Part shown: in pieces, positions 52,135 through 60,667 of the stretch
Layout of the letters: every line of letters begins with the position of its first letter
How positions within the stretch are numbered: position 1 is the first letter of the stretch
Source of the DNA: Methylobacterium sp. WSM2598
GTDB lineage: Bacteria > Pseudomonadota > Alphaproteobacteria > Rhizobiales > Beijerinckiaceae
Assembly (NCBI RefSeq): GCF_000379105.1
Contig: NZ_KB900609.1
Span: forward strand, 4,700,644-4,764,643
Reading direction: 5' to 3'
Length of the DNA stretch: 64,000 nucleotides
The notes under the pieces: generated by a model
Seen by the model: only the letters and a program-made list of their open reading frames with translations
Database searches by the model: none
Told to the model about the DNA's origin: nothing
Made by a program: the position numbers and the translations under genes

Positions 52135-53199
52135 TCACTCGATCACCGTGTCGGCGCCGCTGAGCAGCGCCGTCGGAACGGTCACGCCGAGGCGGTGGGC
52201 CGCCCTCAGATTGACGAACAGCTCGACCTTGGTGACCAGCTGGACGGGGAGGTCGGCGGGCCGCTCGCCCCGGAGGATCCGCCCGACATAGAAGCCCGCC
52301 TGACGGTGCGACTGCATGAAGTCGCCGCCGTAGCTCATGAGGCCGCCCGCCAGCGCGAAGTCCCGCGACTGGGTGATGGCCGGCAGGCCGTGGCGCAACG
52401 CCAGGTCGGCGAGGGGCTGGCTGCGGTTCGCGAAGTAGGGATCCGAGGTGAAGACCACGCCGCTCGCCTTCCGGGCGGACAGGGTCGCGAACAGGTCGGG
52501 AAAATCCCGCTCGCGATCGGCGTCGTAGACCTGCAGCTGCACGCCGAAGCGCTGCGCCGCGTCGTGCAGGGAGGCCAGCTGGGAGCGGACGGTGGGGCTG
52601 GTCGGGTTGACGATCACCGGGAAGGAACCGGCCTGCGGCAGGCATTCGTGCATGAATTCCAGTCGCTTGCGGGACAATTCGACGCTCAGGCTGGAGACGC
52701 CCGTGATGTTCCCGCGCGGCTGCGCGAGGTCGTCCACGACGCCGAGCGCCACGGGATCGCCTCCCATCTCGAAGACGATCGGGACGGTCGCGGTCGCCTC
52801 CTTGGCCGCGAGCGCGATCGGTGCGCCGCCCGGTGCCGCCAGGACGGCGATCCGGCGCTGGACCAGGTCCCGCGCGAGGGCGGAGAGCCGATCGTACTGG
52901 CCCTCGGCCCAGCGGAACTCGATCGCGAGGTTTCGGCCCTCGCCGTAGCCCGCCCGGGCGAGGCCCTCGCGGAACGCCGCGAGGCGGCTGGCATAGGGGC
53001 CGGGCGATTCGGGCCCGAGATAGCCGACCACCGGCATCGGGGAGGACTGGGCGCGGGCCGGGCGCGGCAGGAACGCCGCGGCCCCGAGGCCGCCGAGCAG
53101 CGCGCGCCGCGGCAGGCAAGCGGCGCCGTCGGGGGATCGCGGCGGGCCGGAGGATGGTCCGGAGCGCGGACCCTGATTGCAAGGCCGTGACGTCGCCAT
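52135..53199 (-). CDS. ABC transporter substrate-binding protein (PF04392-like)
   Basis: 354 residues. Twin arginine then hydrophobic stretch (PRRALLGGLGAAAFL, PRPARA cleavage) suggests a Tat or Sec signal. The mature part begins PMPVVGYLGPESPGPYASRL and shows the typical FREGLARAGYGEGRNLAIEF, PIVFEMGGDPVALGVV and QLVTKVELFVNLRAAHRLG of this family, common near TrpX-like proteins. No permease or ATPase gene is adjacent. It is a paralogue of the protein near 56-57 kb and the two genes share their 3' ends (ADTVIE). Confidence 0.88.
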   Translation of the reverse strand: MATSRPCNQGPRSGPSSGPPRSPDGAACLPRRALLGGLGAAAFLPRPARAQSSPMPVVGYLGPESPGPYASRLAAFREGLARAGYGEGRNLAIEFRWAEGQYDRLSALARDLVQRRIAVLAAPGGAPIALAAKEATATVPIVFEMGGDPVALGVVDDLAQPRGNITGVSSLSVELSRKRLEFMHECLPQAGSFPVIVNPTSPTVRSQLASLHDAAQRFGVQLQVYDADRERDFPDLFATLSARKASGVVFTSDPYFANRSQPLADLALRHGLPAITQSRDFALAGGLMSYGGDFMQSHRQAGFYVGRILRGERPADLPVQLVTKVELFVNLRAAHRLGVTVPTALLSGADTVIE

Positions 53200-53323
53200 C
53201 CCGGAACGCCCGAGGAAGCTCGATGCTGGATCGGCACCTTATCAGATCTTGCGCCGGCTTCGAGCCGGTGATCGCTCACCGTCGGACGGAGCGCGGAGGA
53301 TCCGCGGCCAAGCGCTCCGGCGC

Positions 53324-53444
53324 CTGCCAAGGCATGAGCTGCCAAGTCATCACCTGCCAAGTCATCACCTGCCAGGTCATCACCTGGCAGGTCGTGAGCC
53401 TGCCACGTCGTGATCTGGCAGGTGATGAGCCTTCCAGGTCATGA
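53324..53444. repeat. 15-bp degenerate tandem repeat, about eight copies
   Basis: Unit CTGCCAAGTCATCAC with variants such as CTGGCAGGTCGTGAG. It overlaps the 3' end of the GNAT gene, so the protein's last residues are written by the repeat. Confidence 0.88.
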
Positions 53445-53898
53445 GGACGGCGTCCCCGCCATAGGCGGCGAGATCCGCGCCCGCCTCGGCCGCGCGAAAA
53501 CCCCGGCGCGTCCAGAAGGGCAGGCTCGCGTTCACCGCGACGAGCGCGGCGCGGCCGCTGTGGCGCCGGGCGCGGGCGAGGAAGCGGGCGACCCCCTCCC
53601 GCGCCGCGCCGCTCCCCCGCGCGGCGGGAAGCAGGGCGAGGTCGTGCAGGAAGGCCCGGCTGCCCCGCGCCGGGGGCGCCAGCACCCGGTTCAGCGGCGG
53701 GATCGACTCGTCCCAGGGATGGCCGGCGAGGTAGCCCCGCACCTGCGCCCCGGCGGCGAGGACGAAGGAGAAGTCCGCCCCGAAGGCGAGGCGGGAGCGC
53801 ACCGCCTCCAGGCTCTCGTGGAGCGGGGGCGGATAGACCTCGTTCCCGATCCGGTGCACGGCCGGGAGGTCGTCGGCCCGCATCGGGCGCCACCGCAT
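53380..53898 (-). CDS. GNAT family N-acetyltransferase
   Basis: 172 residues. N-terminal MRWRPMRADDLPAVHRI, a strand-rich centre (FSFVLAAGAQVRGYLAGHPW), the acetyl-CoA pyrophosphate loop region LALLPAARGSGAAREGVARF (R/Q-x-x-G-x-G/A type) and LVAVNASLPFWTRRGF, all standard GNAT. The last 15 or so residues (KAHHLPDHDVAGSRPAR) are encoded in a tandem repeat and may vary between strains. Located 20 bp after the hydratase gene, likely the same transcript. Substrate unknown. Confidence 0.82.
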   Translation of the reverse strand: MRWRPMRADDLPAVHRIGNEVYPPPLHESLEAVRSRLAFGADFSFVLAAGAQVRGYLAGHPWDESIPPLNRVLAPPARGSRAFLHDLALLPAARGSGAAREGVARFLARARRHSGRAALVAVNASLPFWTRRGFRAAEAGADLAAYGGDAVLMTWKAHHLPDHDVAGSRPAR

Positions 53899-53918
53899 CG
53901 CGTCTCCGGCCGGATCGC

Positions 53919-54773
53919 TCACGCGAAGGCGACCGTGACGCCCGCCAGCGGCAGGCCGTCGAGCCGGGTGCTCCAGGTCTCGCCCGGGGCGACCGGCAGC
54001 GCCCGCGTCAGGGTGCCGGTGGTGACCACCTCGCCGGCGGCGAGCGGCGGGCTCTCCGGATCCTCGGCCAGCACCCGGACGAGGTGGCGCAGGGCCGCCA
54101 GGGGTCCGCCGCCGAGCACGTTCTCGGCCCGGCCCCGATCCGCCTCGGCGCCGTCGCGCAGGAGCGTGATCCGGAAGCCCGCGAGGGACGCGCCCCACGC
54201 GGCGGCGTTCGCCGGGGTGACCGCGGCCGGCGGCCCCATCAGCAGGGCGCCGTGCAGGCCGAAGGCCGCGACCGTGTCGGCGGCGGTGAAGCGCCAGCCG
54301 GGAAACAGCGACTGCACGACCTCGAAACCGTGCGCGACGAAATCCAGGCAGCCGAGGAGGGCCGCCTCGTCCATGTCCGGCTCCGGCGCGCGCGCGAGGC
54401 CGAGGACGATCTCGGGCTCGATGCGCGGCTCGACGGTCCGCGCCAGGGAGAAGGTGCCCGCCCGCCCCTCCGGGCGGTGCAGGGTCGTGTCGTAGACGTA
54501 GCCCCAGATCGGCGCGCGGACGCCGTACTCGTCCCAGATCGTGGTGTTGGTGAAGCCGATCTTGCGCCCGACCGCGCGCTCGCCGCGCGACTCGCGGATC
54601 CGGCGCACGGACGCGGTCACCCGGTACGCCTCGTCGAGCCGCAGGCCGTGGCCCTCCGCGCCGAGGGGCGCGATCTGCCGCCGCTCGTCCAGGGCGGCCA
54701 GCACCGCGCGCGCCACCGCGTCGGGCGAGGGCGCCTCGCGGTCCTCGGCCGGGGCTCGTTCGCTTCCGCTCAC
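53919..54773 (-). CDS. 2-keto-4-pentenoate hydratase / FAH-superfamily hydratase-decarboxylase
   Basis: 284 residues, cytoplasmic. MhpD-like signatures: GRKIGFTNTTIWDEYGVRAP (lysine and active-site loop), RIEPEIVLGLARAPEPDMDE with the metal-binding acidic pair, AAWGASLAGFRITLLRDG and a C-terminal GEVVTTGTLTRALPVAPGE. Such enzymes hydrate 2-oxopent-4-enoate or decarboxylate 4-oxalocrotonate in aromatic meta-cleavage. No other pathway gene is near. It is followed by a GNAT gene. Confidence 0.87.
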   Translation of the reverse strand: MSGSERAPAEDREAPSPDAVARAVLAALDERRQIAPLGAEGHGLRLDEAYRVTASVRRIRESRGERAVGRKIGFTNTTIWDEYGVRAPIWGYVYDTTLHRPEGRAGTFSLARTVEPRIEPEIVLGLARAPEPDMDEAALLGCLDFVAHGFEVVQSLFPGWRFTAADTVAAFGLHGALLMGPPAAVTPANAAAWGASLAGFRITLLRDGAEADRGRAENVLGGGPLAALRHLVRVLAEDPESPPLAAGEVVTTGTLTRALPVAPGETWSTRLDGLPLAGVTVAFA

Positions 54774-55108
54774 AGCTCGACTCCTTCACGAGGTCCGACG
54801 CGTCTCTCGCAGACCTCGCCGACCGTGGCCACCCTCGCGCGGCTCGGCGGCGGCCCTTCGCCGGGGATCAGCCTTGCGCCCGGGCAGGGCGGAACCGGCG
54901 GAGGCCCGGCACGATGCGCACGGCCCGCAGGCCGAGCGGATGATCGGGCCGCTCACGACCTCGCGGTGGCCCGGGAGGAGCGGCACGCCCCCATCCGGCT
55001 CCCGCCGACGGACGACACGGCGCGGCGGCACCACTCCCTTGGAAAAGCAAGAATACCGACGAACGATCTTGGCCGTCCAGCGGACGCGATCCTCGCGATG
55101 ATGAATTC
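54774..55108. other. Intergenic region between same-strand genes
   Basis: No gene recognised. Short Arg/Pro-rich frames on the minus strand lack ribosome sites. The first part lies upstream of the hydratase gene and probably holds its promoter. Confidence 0.45.
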
Positions 55109-55294
55109 CTACTTTACGCCCTCTTTCGCCTTGCCCTGCTTTACACCTTCAGTTTGAACGTAGAATTCGTACGCACCGGCAGAGACATGCTCGAGCTCGG
55201 CGTCGTTCATCTCAGACTTCTGATGCTCTTGCGCATCGTGGGACTGCCCAGCCTCGCGAGAGGGCAGTTCCTTCGCAACCGAGGGCTTGACCAT
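55109..55294 (-). CDS. Small peptide with leader-like motif
   Basis: 61 residues, very hydrophilic. The middle, SEMNDAELEHVSAGAYEFYV, resembles double-glycine-type leader peptides (consensus near LSDEELEQVSGG), with AG instead of GG. After that point the sequence AYEFYVQTEGVKQGKAK resembles the first strand of Hcp-type proteins, as I recall them, but stops after 22 residues. GGAGAAGCTCC before ATG is a good ribosome site, so translation is likely. No peptidase-ABC transporter or modification enzyme is in the window. Could also be a truncated gene. Confidence 0.6.
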   Translation of the reverse strand: MVKPSVAKELPSREAGQSHDAQEHQKSEMNDAELEHVSAGAYEFYVQTEGVKQGKAKEGVK

Positions 55295-55529
55295 GGAGCT
55301 TCTCCGGTCCCGGAGCGGTGTCGCCCGCGATGGTAATCGCGTCGGCGGGAAAAATCATGGGCGACGCGGAGATCTGCGGGCCGTCGCCGCGTTCGCCGAC
55401 GCAGCCGGCGGGTTCGCCCGGACCGTCGGCGATGCGGGGAGGGGGCGCGGCTCGGACCGTCCGCGTGCCCCCGACCGGACGCGGCCGCCCGCACGCGGTG
55501 CCGGACCGGACGGGGCCCGCCGCGCGTGA

Positions 55530-55554
55530 GGAGGCCCCGCCCGGCGGGGCCTCC
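55530..55554 (-). terminator. Hairpin terminator of gapR
   Basis: GGAGGCCCCGC and GCGGGGCCTCC form a perfect 11-bp stem with a CCG loop, eight bases beyond the gapR stop. Confidence 0.65.
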
Positions 55555-55562
55555 ACGGGGGC

Positions 55563-55835
55563 TCAGGCCGCCCGCGCGCTCGGAACCGGCGCGGGCGCGT
55601 CCATGGCCCGCAGGTAGACGTCGAGCAGCGTCTCGTGCTCGTCGCGCTCGTCCTGGTCCTGTTTGCGCAGCTTGATGATCTCCTTGAGGATCTTCACGTC
55701 GAGGCCATCGCTCTTGGCCTCCAGGAAGACCTCCTTCTTGGCCTCGTTGAGGTCCTTGATCTCCTCTTCGAGCTTCTCGATCCGCTCGATGATGGTGCGG
55801 ATGCGGTCGCCCGGAATGCCGGCCGTGTCGCCCAT
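55563..55835 (-). CDS. gapR: GapR family nucleoid-associated protein (DUF2312)
   Basis: 90 residues, almost the same length as Caulobacter GapR (about 89). It binds over-twisted DNA ahead of replication and transcription and helps topoisomerases. The DUF2312 signature is present: IIERIEKLEEEIKDLNEAKK followed by EVFLEAKSDGLDVKILKEII and RKQDQDERDEHETLLDVYL. It forms a coiled-coil dimer of dimers. GGAGGAGAACCC precedes ATG, an excellent ribosome site, matching an abundant protein. Confidence 0.93.
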   Translation of the reverse strand: MGDTAGIPGDRIRTIIERIEKLEEEIKDLNEAKKEVFLEAKSDGLDVKILKEIIKLRKQDQDERDEHETLLDVYLRAMDAPAPVPSARAA

Positions 55836-55936
55836 GGGTTCTCCTCCGGTGGGGTCGCCCGGCAGCGTCGGGGATCGCAGTAAGCGAGGCGTTAACGGCG
55901 ACCGCCGGTCGCGGGATGCAGCCGGCGCCGCGGCCT

Positions 55937-56030
55937 CGTACGCCATCCGGTTGATGGCTTCGCCATCTTCCATTTCGGCCATGCGGATGTCGGCTTCGCT
56001 CAGGCGCCGCGCTCAGGCGCCGCGCAGGCT
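55937..56030 (-). repeat. Dispersed intergenic element, copy 3
   Basis: On the minus strand, CTGCGCGGCGCCTGAGCG with the GCGCGGCGCCTGAGCG part doubled, then AAGCCGACATCCGCATGG, CCGAAATGGAAGATGGCGAA and ATCAACCGGATGGCGTACGA. It lies just past the terminator of the ABC binding-protein gene, in the same sense, and upstream of gapR. Confidence 0.88.
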
Positions 56031-56036
56031 CGTGAG

Positions 56037-56067
56037 CCGGGATTCGCTTCGATCAAGCGGATCCCGG
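56037..56067 (-). terminator. 13-bp hairpin right after a stop codon
   Basis: CCGGGATTCGCTT and AAGCGGATCCCGG (one wobble) with a CGATC loop, one base past the stop of the binding-protein gene. A related hairpin follows the paralogue near 52.1 kb. Confidence 0.65.
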
Positions 56068-56068
56068 A

Positions 56069-57100
56069 TCACTCGATGACCGTGTCGGCGCGGGCGAGCA
56101 GCATGGTCGAGACCGTGATCCCGAAGCGCGAAGCGGCCCCGAGATTGAGCACGAGTTCGTACTTGGTCGGAAGCTCGACAGGCAGGTCCCCCGGCCTGGC
56201 GCCGCGCAGGACGCGGTCCGCGAAGGCGGCCGCCTGGCGCCAGGTCGCGCTCAGGTCGATCCCGTAGCTCACGAGGCCGCCCGCCTCCGCCAACTCGCGC
56301 GCGCCCGCGACGGTCGGGACGCGCGACGCGAGGGCGAGTTCGGCGATCCGCGCGCGGTGGGTGATGAACAGCGCGTCCAGCAGCACGATCACGAAGCCGG
56401 CGGAGTCCCGCGCGAAGGTCGCGAAGGCGGCATCGAGGTCCGCCGGGGAGCGGGCCTCGACCGGGATCAGCCGCGCCCGCAGCCGGTCCGCATAGGCCTG
56501 CGTGTTCTCGCGCTGGAACGGGATCACCGGATTGGCCGGGTTGACCAGCATCCCGATCCGCGTGACGCCCGGCAGCATCTCGCGGGCCACTTCGAGCTGC
56601 TTGCCGAGGAGGGTCTCGAAGCTGATCAGCATGCCCGTGACGGTGCCGCCCGGGCGGGCGAGGCTGGTCACCAGCCCGGCGCCGATCGGGTCGATCAGGG
56701 TCGCGGACACGATCGGGCGCTCCGGCATGACGCGCTTGGCGGCCAGGGCCGCGGCGGTCGTCGAGGTCACCACGAGGTCCGGGGCGAGCTGCGCGAGATC
56801 CTCCGCGAGGGGCCCCAGGCGCTCGATCCGGCCTTCGCTCCAGCGCAGGTCGAAGGCGACGTCCCGTCCCTCGGCGTGGCCGAGTTCCGCCAGCCGCCGC
56901 CGGAACGCCGCCACGAAGGCGCCGTGCGAGTCCGGCGACCCCGTGACGAGGATTCCGATCCGGCGCGGACCGCGCTCCGCGCGCGCGCCGAGGGGCCACG
57001 CCGCCGCGGCGCAGAGCGGGATCAGGTCGCGCCGCCGGATCGCCCGCCTCACGGGCGCGCGCGCCGCGGCCGGGATCGCCGGCGCGAACGGCCCTGGCAT
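56069..57100 (-). CDS. ABC transporter substrate-binding protein (PF04392-like), paralogue
   Basis: 343 residues. A basic, hydrophobic N-terminus (RRAIRRRDLIPLCAAAAWPL) with arginine pairs suggests a signal. The mature part has RRIGILVTGSPDSHGAFVAA, HAEGRDVAFDLRWSEGRIER, GIDLSATWRQAAAFADRVLR and LPTKYELVLNLGAASRFGIT. ATG at 57100 follows a GGGGAGG. No transporter partners adjoin it. Shares the C-terminal ADTVIE and downstream hairpin with the protein encoded near 52-53 kb, so the pair arose by duplication or gene conversion at the 3' end. Confidence 0.87.
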   Translation of the reverse strand: MPGPFAPAIPAAARAPVRRAIRRRDLIPLCAAAAWPLGARAERGPRRIGILVTGSPDSHGAFVAAFRRRLAELGHAEGRDVAFDLRWSEGRIERLGPLAEDLAQLAPDLVVTSTTAAALAAKRVMPERPIVSATLIDPIGAGLVTSLARPGGTVTGMLISFETLLGKQLEVAREMLPGVTRIGMLVNPANPVIPFQRENTQAYADRLRARLIPVEARSPADLDAAFATFARDSAGFVIVLLDALFITHRARIAELALASRVPTVAGARELAEAGGLVSYGIDLSATWRQAAAFADRVLRGARPGDLPVELPTKYELVLNLGAASRFGITVSTMLLARADTVIE

Positions 57101-57273
57101 GGGGCGCCTCCCCGGATGTCGCTCACCGGGACGCAGCATACCCGCCGGGGATGGCGCCGCGAAGCCGCTCGGACCGCCGCCGGGACATCGTCCCGCCTCG
57201 GCCGCCCCGGCCGGGCCGCCGCGACCGGGACTGCGCGTTGTCGCGGCCCCGCCCGGGGCCCGCACCGCACCCG

Positions 57274-58161
57274 TCAGGTCGGTCGGTAGGCCGACCCGTC
57301 CGCGGCCCGCGCCGGCTCGGCGACGTAGCGCCCGTCGCGCGGCACCGCCACGATGGCGAAGTCGCGCACCAGCGCGTCGAGCCCCTCGCGCAGGGCCGAG
57401 CCCTTGAGCGGACGGCCGTGGCCGGTGACGGCGGTCTCGGGCCGCAGCCGCGCCAGGGCCTCGACCGAGGCCCGCGCCGCCTCCCAGTCGATCGTCAGGT
57501 AGCGGGGCGGCCCGTGCAGCTCGGTTTCCTGCACGGCGACGGCGTAGATCGATTCCTGGGCGGTGGTCACGAAGGCGTCCCCCGCCACCAGCATGCGGTC
57601 GTCCGGGCGCCAGAACGAGACGTGGCCCGGCGAGTGGCCCGGCGTGTGCAGCCAGCGCCAGCCCGGCAGGGGCGGGACGCTGCCGTCCTCCGGCAGCAGG
57701 CGGAGGCGCGCGCCGACATCCACGGGCTTGGTCGGGAAGAGCGGCGAGATCAGCGCGAACAGCCCGCCGCCCACCCGTGGATCCGGCGGCGGATAGGCGG
57801 CGCTGCCGTCGAGATAGGGCGTCTCCAGCCCATGCGCGTAGACGGGCGCGTCCCAGGCCTCCGCCAGATCCTCCAGCGCCCCGACATGGTCGAAGTGGCC
57901 GTGGGTCATCAGGATCGCGGCCGGCCGCGCCCCCGCGCCGAACCGGGCCGCGGCGGTCTTCTCGATGGTGCCGCGCGAGCCCGGGATGCCCGCGTCGACC
58001 AGCACCCAGCCGCGGTCGCCCGCGCCGGGCGGGCCGAGATAGACCACGTTGACCAGGGTGTGGCGCTGGTAGGCGACGTCCGGGGCGATGGCGTGGGTGC
58101 CGTCCGGACCGGCCGGCCCGTCGGCTCGCGCCTCGGGGGAGATCGGGATCTGCTGCGCCAT
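57274..58161 (-). CDS. MBL-fold metallo-hydrolase
   Basis: 295 residues, cytoplasmic. The metal motif HxHxDH is in ILMTHGHFDHVGALEDLA; further ligands are His in WLHTPGHSPGHVSFW and Asp in MLVAGDAFVTT, with a late VTGHGRPLKG. Architecture matches glyoxalase II/hydroxyacylglutathione hydrolase-like or quorum-quenching-like hydrolases, but no substrate-specific feature stands out. Monocistronic by spacing. Confidence 0.9.
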   Translation of the reverse strand: MAQQIPISPEARADGPAGPDGTHAIAPDVAYQRHTLVNVVYLGPPGAGDRGWVLVDAGIPGSRGTIEKTAAARFGAGARPAAILMTHGHFDHVGALEDLAEAWDAPVYAHGLETPYLDGSAAYPPPDPRVGGGLFALISPLFPTKPVDVGARLRLLPEDGSVPPLPGWRWLHTPGHSPGHVSFWRPDDRMLVAGDAFVTTAQESIYAVAVQETELHGPPRYLTIDWEAARASVEALARLRPETAVTGHGRPLKGSALREGLDALVRDFAIVAVPRDGRYVAEPARAADGSAYRPT

Positions 58162-58228
58162 GCCGGGACCTCGCCAGAAGGGACCCGGTTCAATGCTCCC
58201 TAGGAGTATGTGTTCCGGCGGGGATGGG

Positions 58229-60661
58229 CTACCGCCGCCAGATGCCGATCCGGTTCGAGCGCGCCTGCTCCTCGGCGGCGAGCAGGTCCGGCGTCGCGTC
58301 GGCGCCGGCCCGGCCGCCGCCGTTGAACAGGACCAGCTCCGAGAGATCCTGCCCGTCGAGGCTGCAGCGGTAGGCGCCGGCCTCCGCGGGCGTGCAGGAC
58401 ACGTCGCGGCGGCGCAGGTAGCGGCCGAGCTCGCGGGCGTTGCGGCCGGACAATCCCTCCACGCCGAGGAGCCGCACGGTCTGGCCGCCGAGGTCGAGGG
58501 TGCCGGTATCGACGACCGAGGGCGTGCCGCGCAGGAGGCCGCGCTCCGGCCGCGCCTCCGCGTCGGGATCGGCCGCCGCCGCCTCGGGCCGGGCCTGCGG
58601 CCGCTCGGGCTTGGGCGCCCGGGCCTTGGCGGCGCGGCCGCGCACCGCGATGGCCTGGGTGACGAAGTCGCGCCAGATCGCCGCCGGCATGTCGCCGCCC
58701 GTCACCCCCGCCATCGGCGCGTTGTCGTCGTTGCCGAGCCAGACCCCGACCACGATGTCCTGAGTGAAGCCGATGAACCACGCGTCGCGATTGTCCTGGG
58801 TGGTCCCGGTCTTGCCGCCCGCGGGCACGGCGACGCGGGCGCCCTTGCCGGTCCCCTCCCGCACCACGGCGGCGAGGAGGTCGAGCATCCCGGCCCGGGC
58901 GGCCTGGTCGCGGGCGGGGGTCGGCGCGGCGGCCGGGCGGGTGTAGAGCACCTGGTCGCGGGCCGCGATCTGCCGGATGGCGTAGGGCTCGACGCTCTCG
59001 GCGCCGGCGGCGAGCGCCGCGTAGGCGCGGGTGAGGTCGAGGAGCGTGGTCTCGGCGGAGCCGAGCGCGAGGCTCGGCAGGTTCGGCAGGTCGGACTGGA
59101 TGCCGAGCCCCCGCGCGGTCTCGATCACCGCCGGGATCCCGACCGCCTCGGCGAGCTGCACCGCCACCGTGTTGATCGAGTGGGCGAAGGCCGTGCGCAG
59201 CGTGACCGCGCCGCGGTAGCGTCCGCCGTAATTCTCCGGCTCCCACTCGCCGATCTGGGTCGGGCGGTCGACCATCACCGAATCGGGCCGGTAGCCGTTC
59301 TTCAGGGCCGTCAGGTAGACGAAGAGCTTGAACAGGGAGCCGGGCTGGCGCCGGGCCTGCGTCACCCGGTTGAACTGGCTCTCGGCGTAGTCGCGCCCGC
59401 CCACCAGGGCGAGGATCGCCCCGTCCGGGCTCATCGCCAGGATCGCCCCCTGCGAGACCTTGCGGCGCTCGCCCGCCTCGTCGAGGTGGCGGGCGAGCAC
59501 GCTCTCGGCGATGTTCTGCAGGGTGAGGTCGAGGGTGGTGCGCAGCGCGGCGTCGGCCGGGCCGGCTCCGATCAGGGCCTTGGCCTGGTCCGCCACCATG
59601 TCGACGAAGTAGTTCGTGCCCACCGGCGTCTCGGTCGGCACCTGCACGGTCGCCGGGTGCCGGCGGGCCTCCTCCGCCTGCTCGGGCGTGATCGCCCCGG
59701 TCTCGACCATCGCCTCCAGCACCTGGGCGGCCCGGCCGCGGGCGCCGTCGAGGTTGCGGTGGGGGGCGAGCTGCGAGGGCGCGCGCACGAGGCCGGCCAG
59801 CATGGCGGCCTCGCTCAGGGTCAGCTCGCGGGCGGATTTGCCGAAGTAGCGCTGGGAGGCCGCGTCGGCCCCGTAGACGCCGGCCCCGAAATAGGCGGTG
59901 TTGAGGTAGCGGGTGAGGATCTCGTCCTTGGGCAGCTGCGATTCGAGCCAGAGGGCCAGGATCGCCTCCTGCACCTTGCGCTTCAGGGTGCGGTCCTGCG
60001 ACAGGTAGCTCATCCGCACGAGCTGCTGGGTCAGGGTGCTGCCGCCCTCGCGGGTGCCGCCCGCGGCCGCGTTGCGCAGGGCCGCCCGGAGGAGCCCGCG
60101 CAGGTCGACGCCCCGATGCGTGAAGAAGCGCCGGTCCTCGATCGCCACGATGGCCTGGGCCAGCACCTGCGGCACGTCGCGCGGCGCGAGCTTGGCCCCC
60201 TTGATGACGCCGCGGGTCGCGAAGGCCTCGCCGCCCTCGGCGCGCACCACCAGGGCCGAGGCGGTCGGCTCGACCACGAGGCCGCCATTCACCGGCAGCG
60301 TCGCCAGCGCGTAGACCAGGATGACGCCGAGGAGGGCGAGGCCGAGGGCGAGGCTGCCGGCGAGCACGCGCAGCCACGGCACGCGGGCGGCGGCGCGCCG
60401 GAGCGGGTGCCAAGCCGCCCGGAAACCCGCCGTCGCACCCGCCGCGGCCCGGCGCGCCGCCGGATGCGAGGCGGCGCGGGCGGCCCGCCCCCGGATCCCC
60501 GCGAGGCGCTCGCGCAGGCGGGACAAGGCGGCGCGGATCCTCCCGGTCCTCGCGCGCGGCGCGGGCCCCGTGCCGCCCGCGGGCGCGTCGGGAGCCGGGG
60601 CGGCGCCGAGGTCGAGCCAGTCGCGCCCCCGCCCGGGCGCTCCCCGCGGCCCCTCCGGCAT
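58229..60661 (-). CDS. Class A penicillin-binding protein fused to a nuclease-like C-terminal domain
   Basis: Bifunctional peptidoglycan synthase of 810 residues. A basic cytoplasmic tail and one membrane helix (about 97-119) precede the GT51 glycosyltransferase (EDRRFFTHRG with Glu175; GGSTLTQQL 206-214). The transpeptidase has SLFK (Ser442-Lys445), SIN (495-497) and KTGT (617-620). After a Pro/Ala linker, residues 712-810 resemble a staphylococcal-nuclease-like fold (DLGGQTVRLLGVEGLSGRNA; LLAAEEQARSNRIGIWRR). The position of the nuclease's catalytic Glu is serine, so it is probably non-catalytic. It lies six bases after the histidine-rich gene. Confidence 0.9.
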   Translation of the reverse strand: MPEGPRGAPGRGRDWLDLGAAPAPDAPAGGTGPAPRARTGRIRAALSRLRERLAGIRGRAARAASHPAARRAAAGATAGFRAAWHPLRRAAARVPWLRVLAGSLALGLALLGVILVYALATLPVNGGLVVEPTASALVVRAEGGEAFATRGVIKGAKLAPRDVPQVLAQAIVAIEDRRFFTHRGVDLRGLLRAALRNAAAGGTREGGSTLTQQLVRMSYLSQDRTLKRKVQEAILALWLESQLPKDEILTRYLNTAYFGAGVYGADAASQRYFGKSARELTLSEAAMLAGLVRAPSQLAPHRNLDGARGRAAQVLEAMVETGAITPEQAEEARRHPATVQVPTETPVGTNYFVDMVADQAKALIGAGPADAALRTTLDLTLQNIAESVLARHLDEAGERRKVSQGAILAMSPDGAILALVGGRDYAESQFNRVTQARRQPGSLFKLFVYLTALKNGYRPDSVMVDRPTQIGEWEPENYGGRYRGAVTLRTAFAHSINTVAVQLAEAVGIPAVIETARGLGIQSDLPNLPSLALGSAETTLLDLTRAYAALAAGAESVEPYAIRQIAARDQVLYTRPAAAPTPARDQAARAGMLDLLAAVVREGTGKGARVAVPAGGKTGTTQDNRDAWFIGFTQDIVVGVWLGNDDNAPMAGVTGGDMPAAIWRDFVTQAIAVRGRAAKARAPKPERPQARPEAAAADPDAEARPERGLLRGTPSVVDTGTLDLGGQTVRLLGVEGLSGRNARELGRYLRRRDVSCTPAEAGAYRCSLDGQDLSELVLFNGGGRAGADATPDLLAAEEQARSNRIGIWRR

Positions 60662-60667
60662 CGCGGC

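Noticed and set aside
53324..53444. Possible CRISPR or integron-like repeats
   Set aside because: Units of 15 bp with no intervening unique sequence and no integrase nearby.
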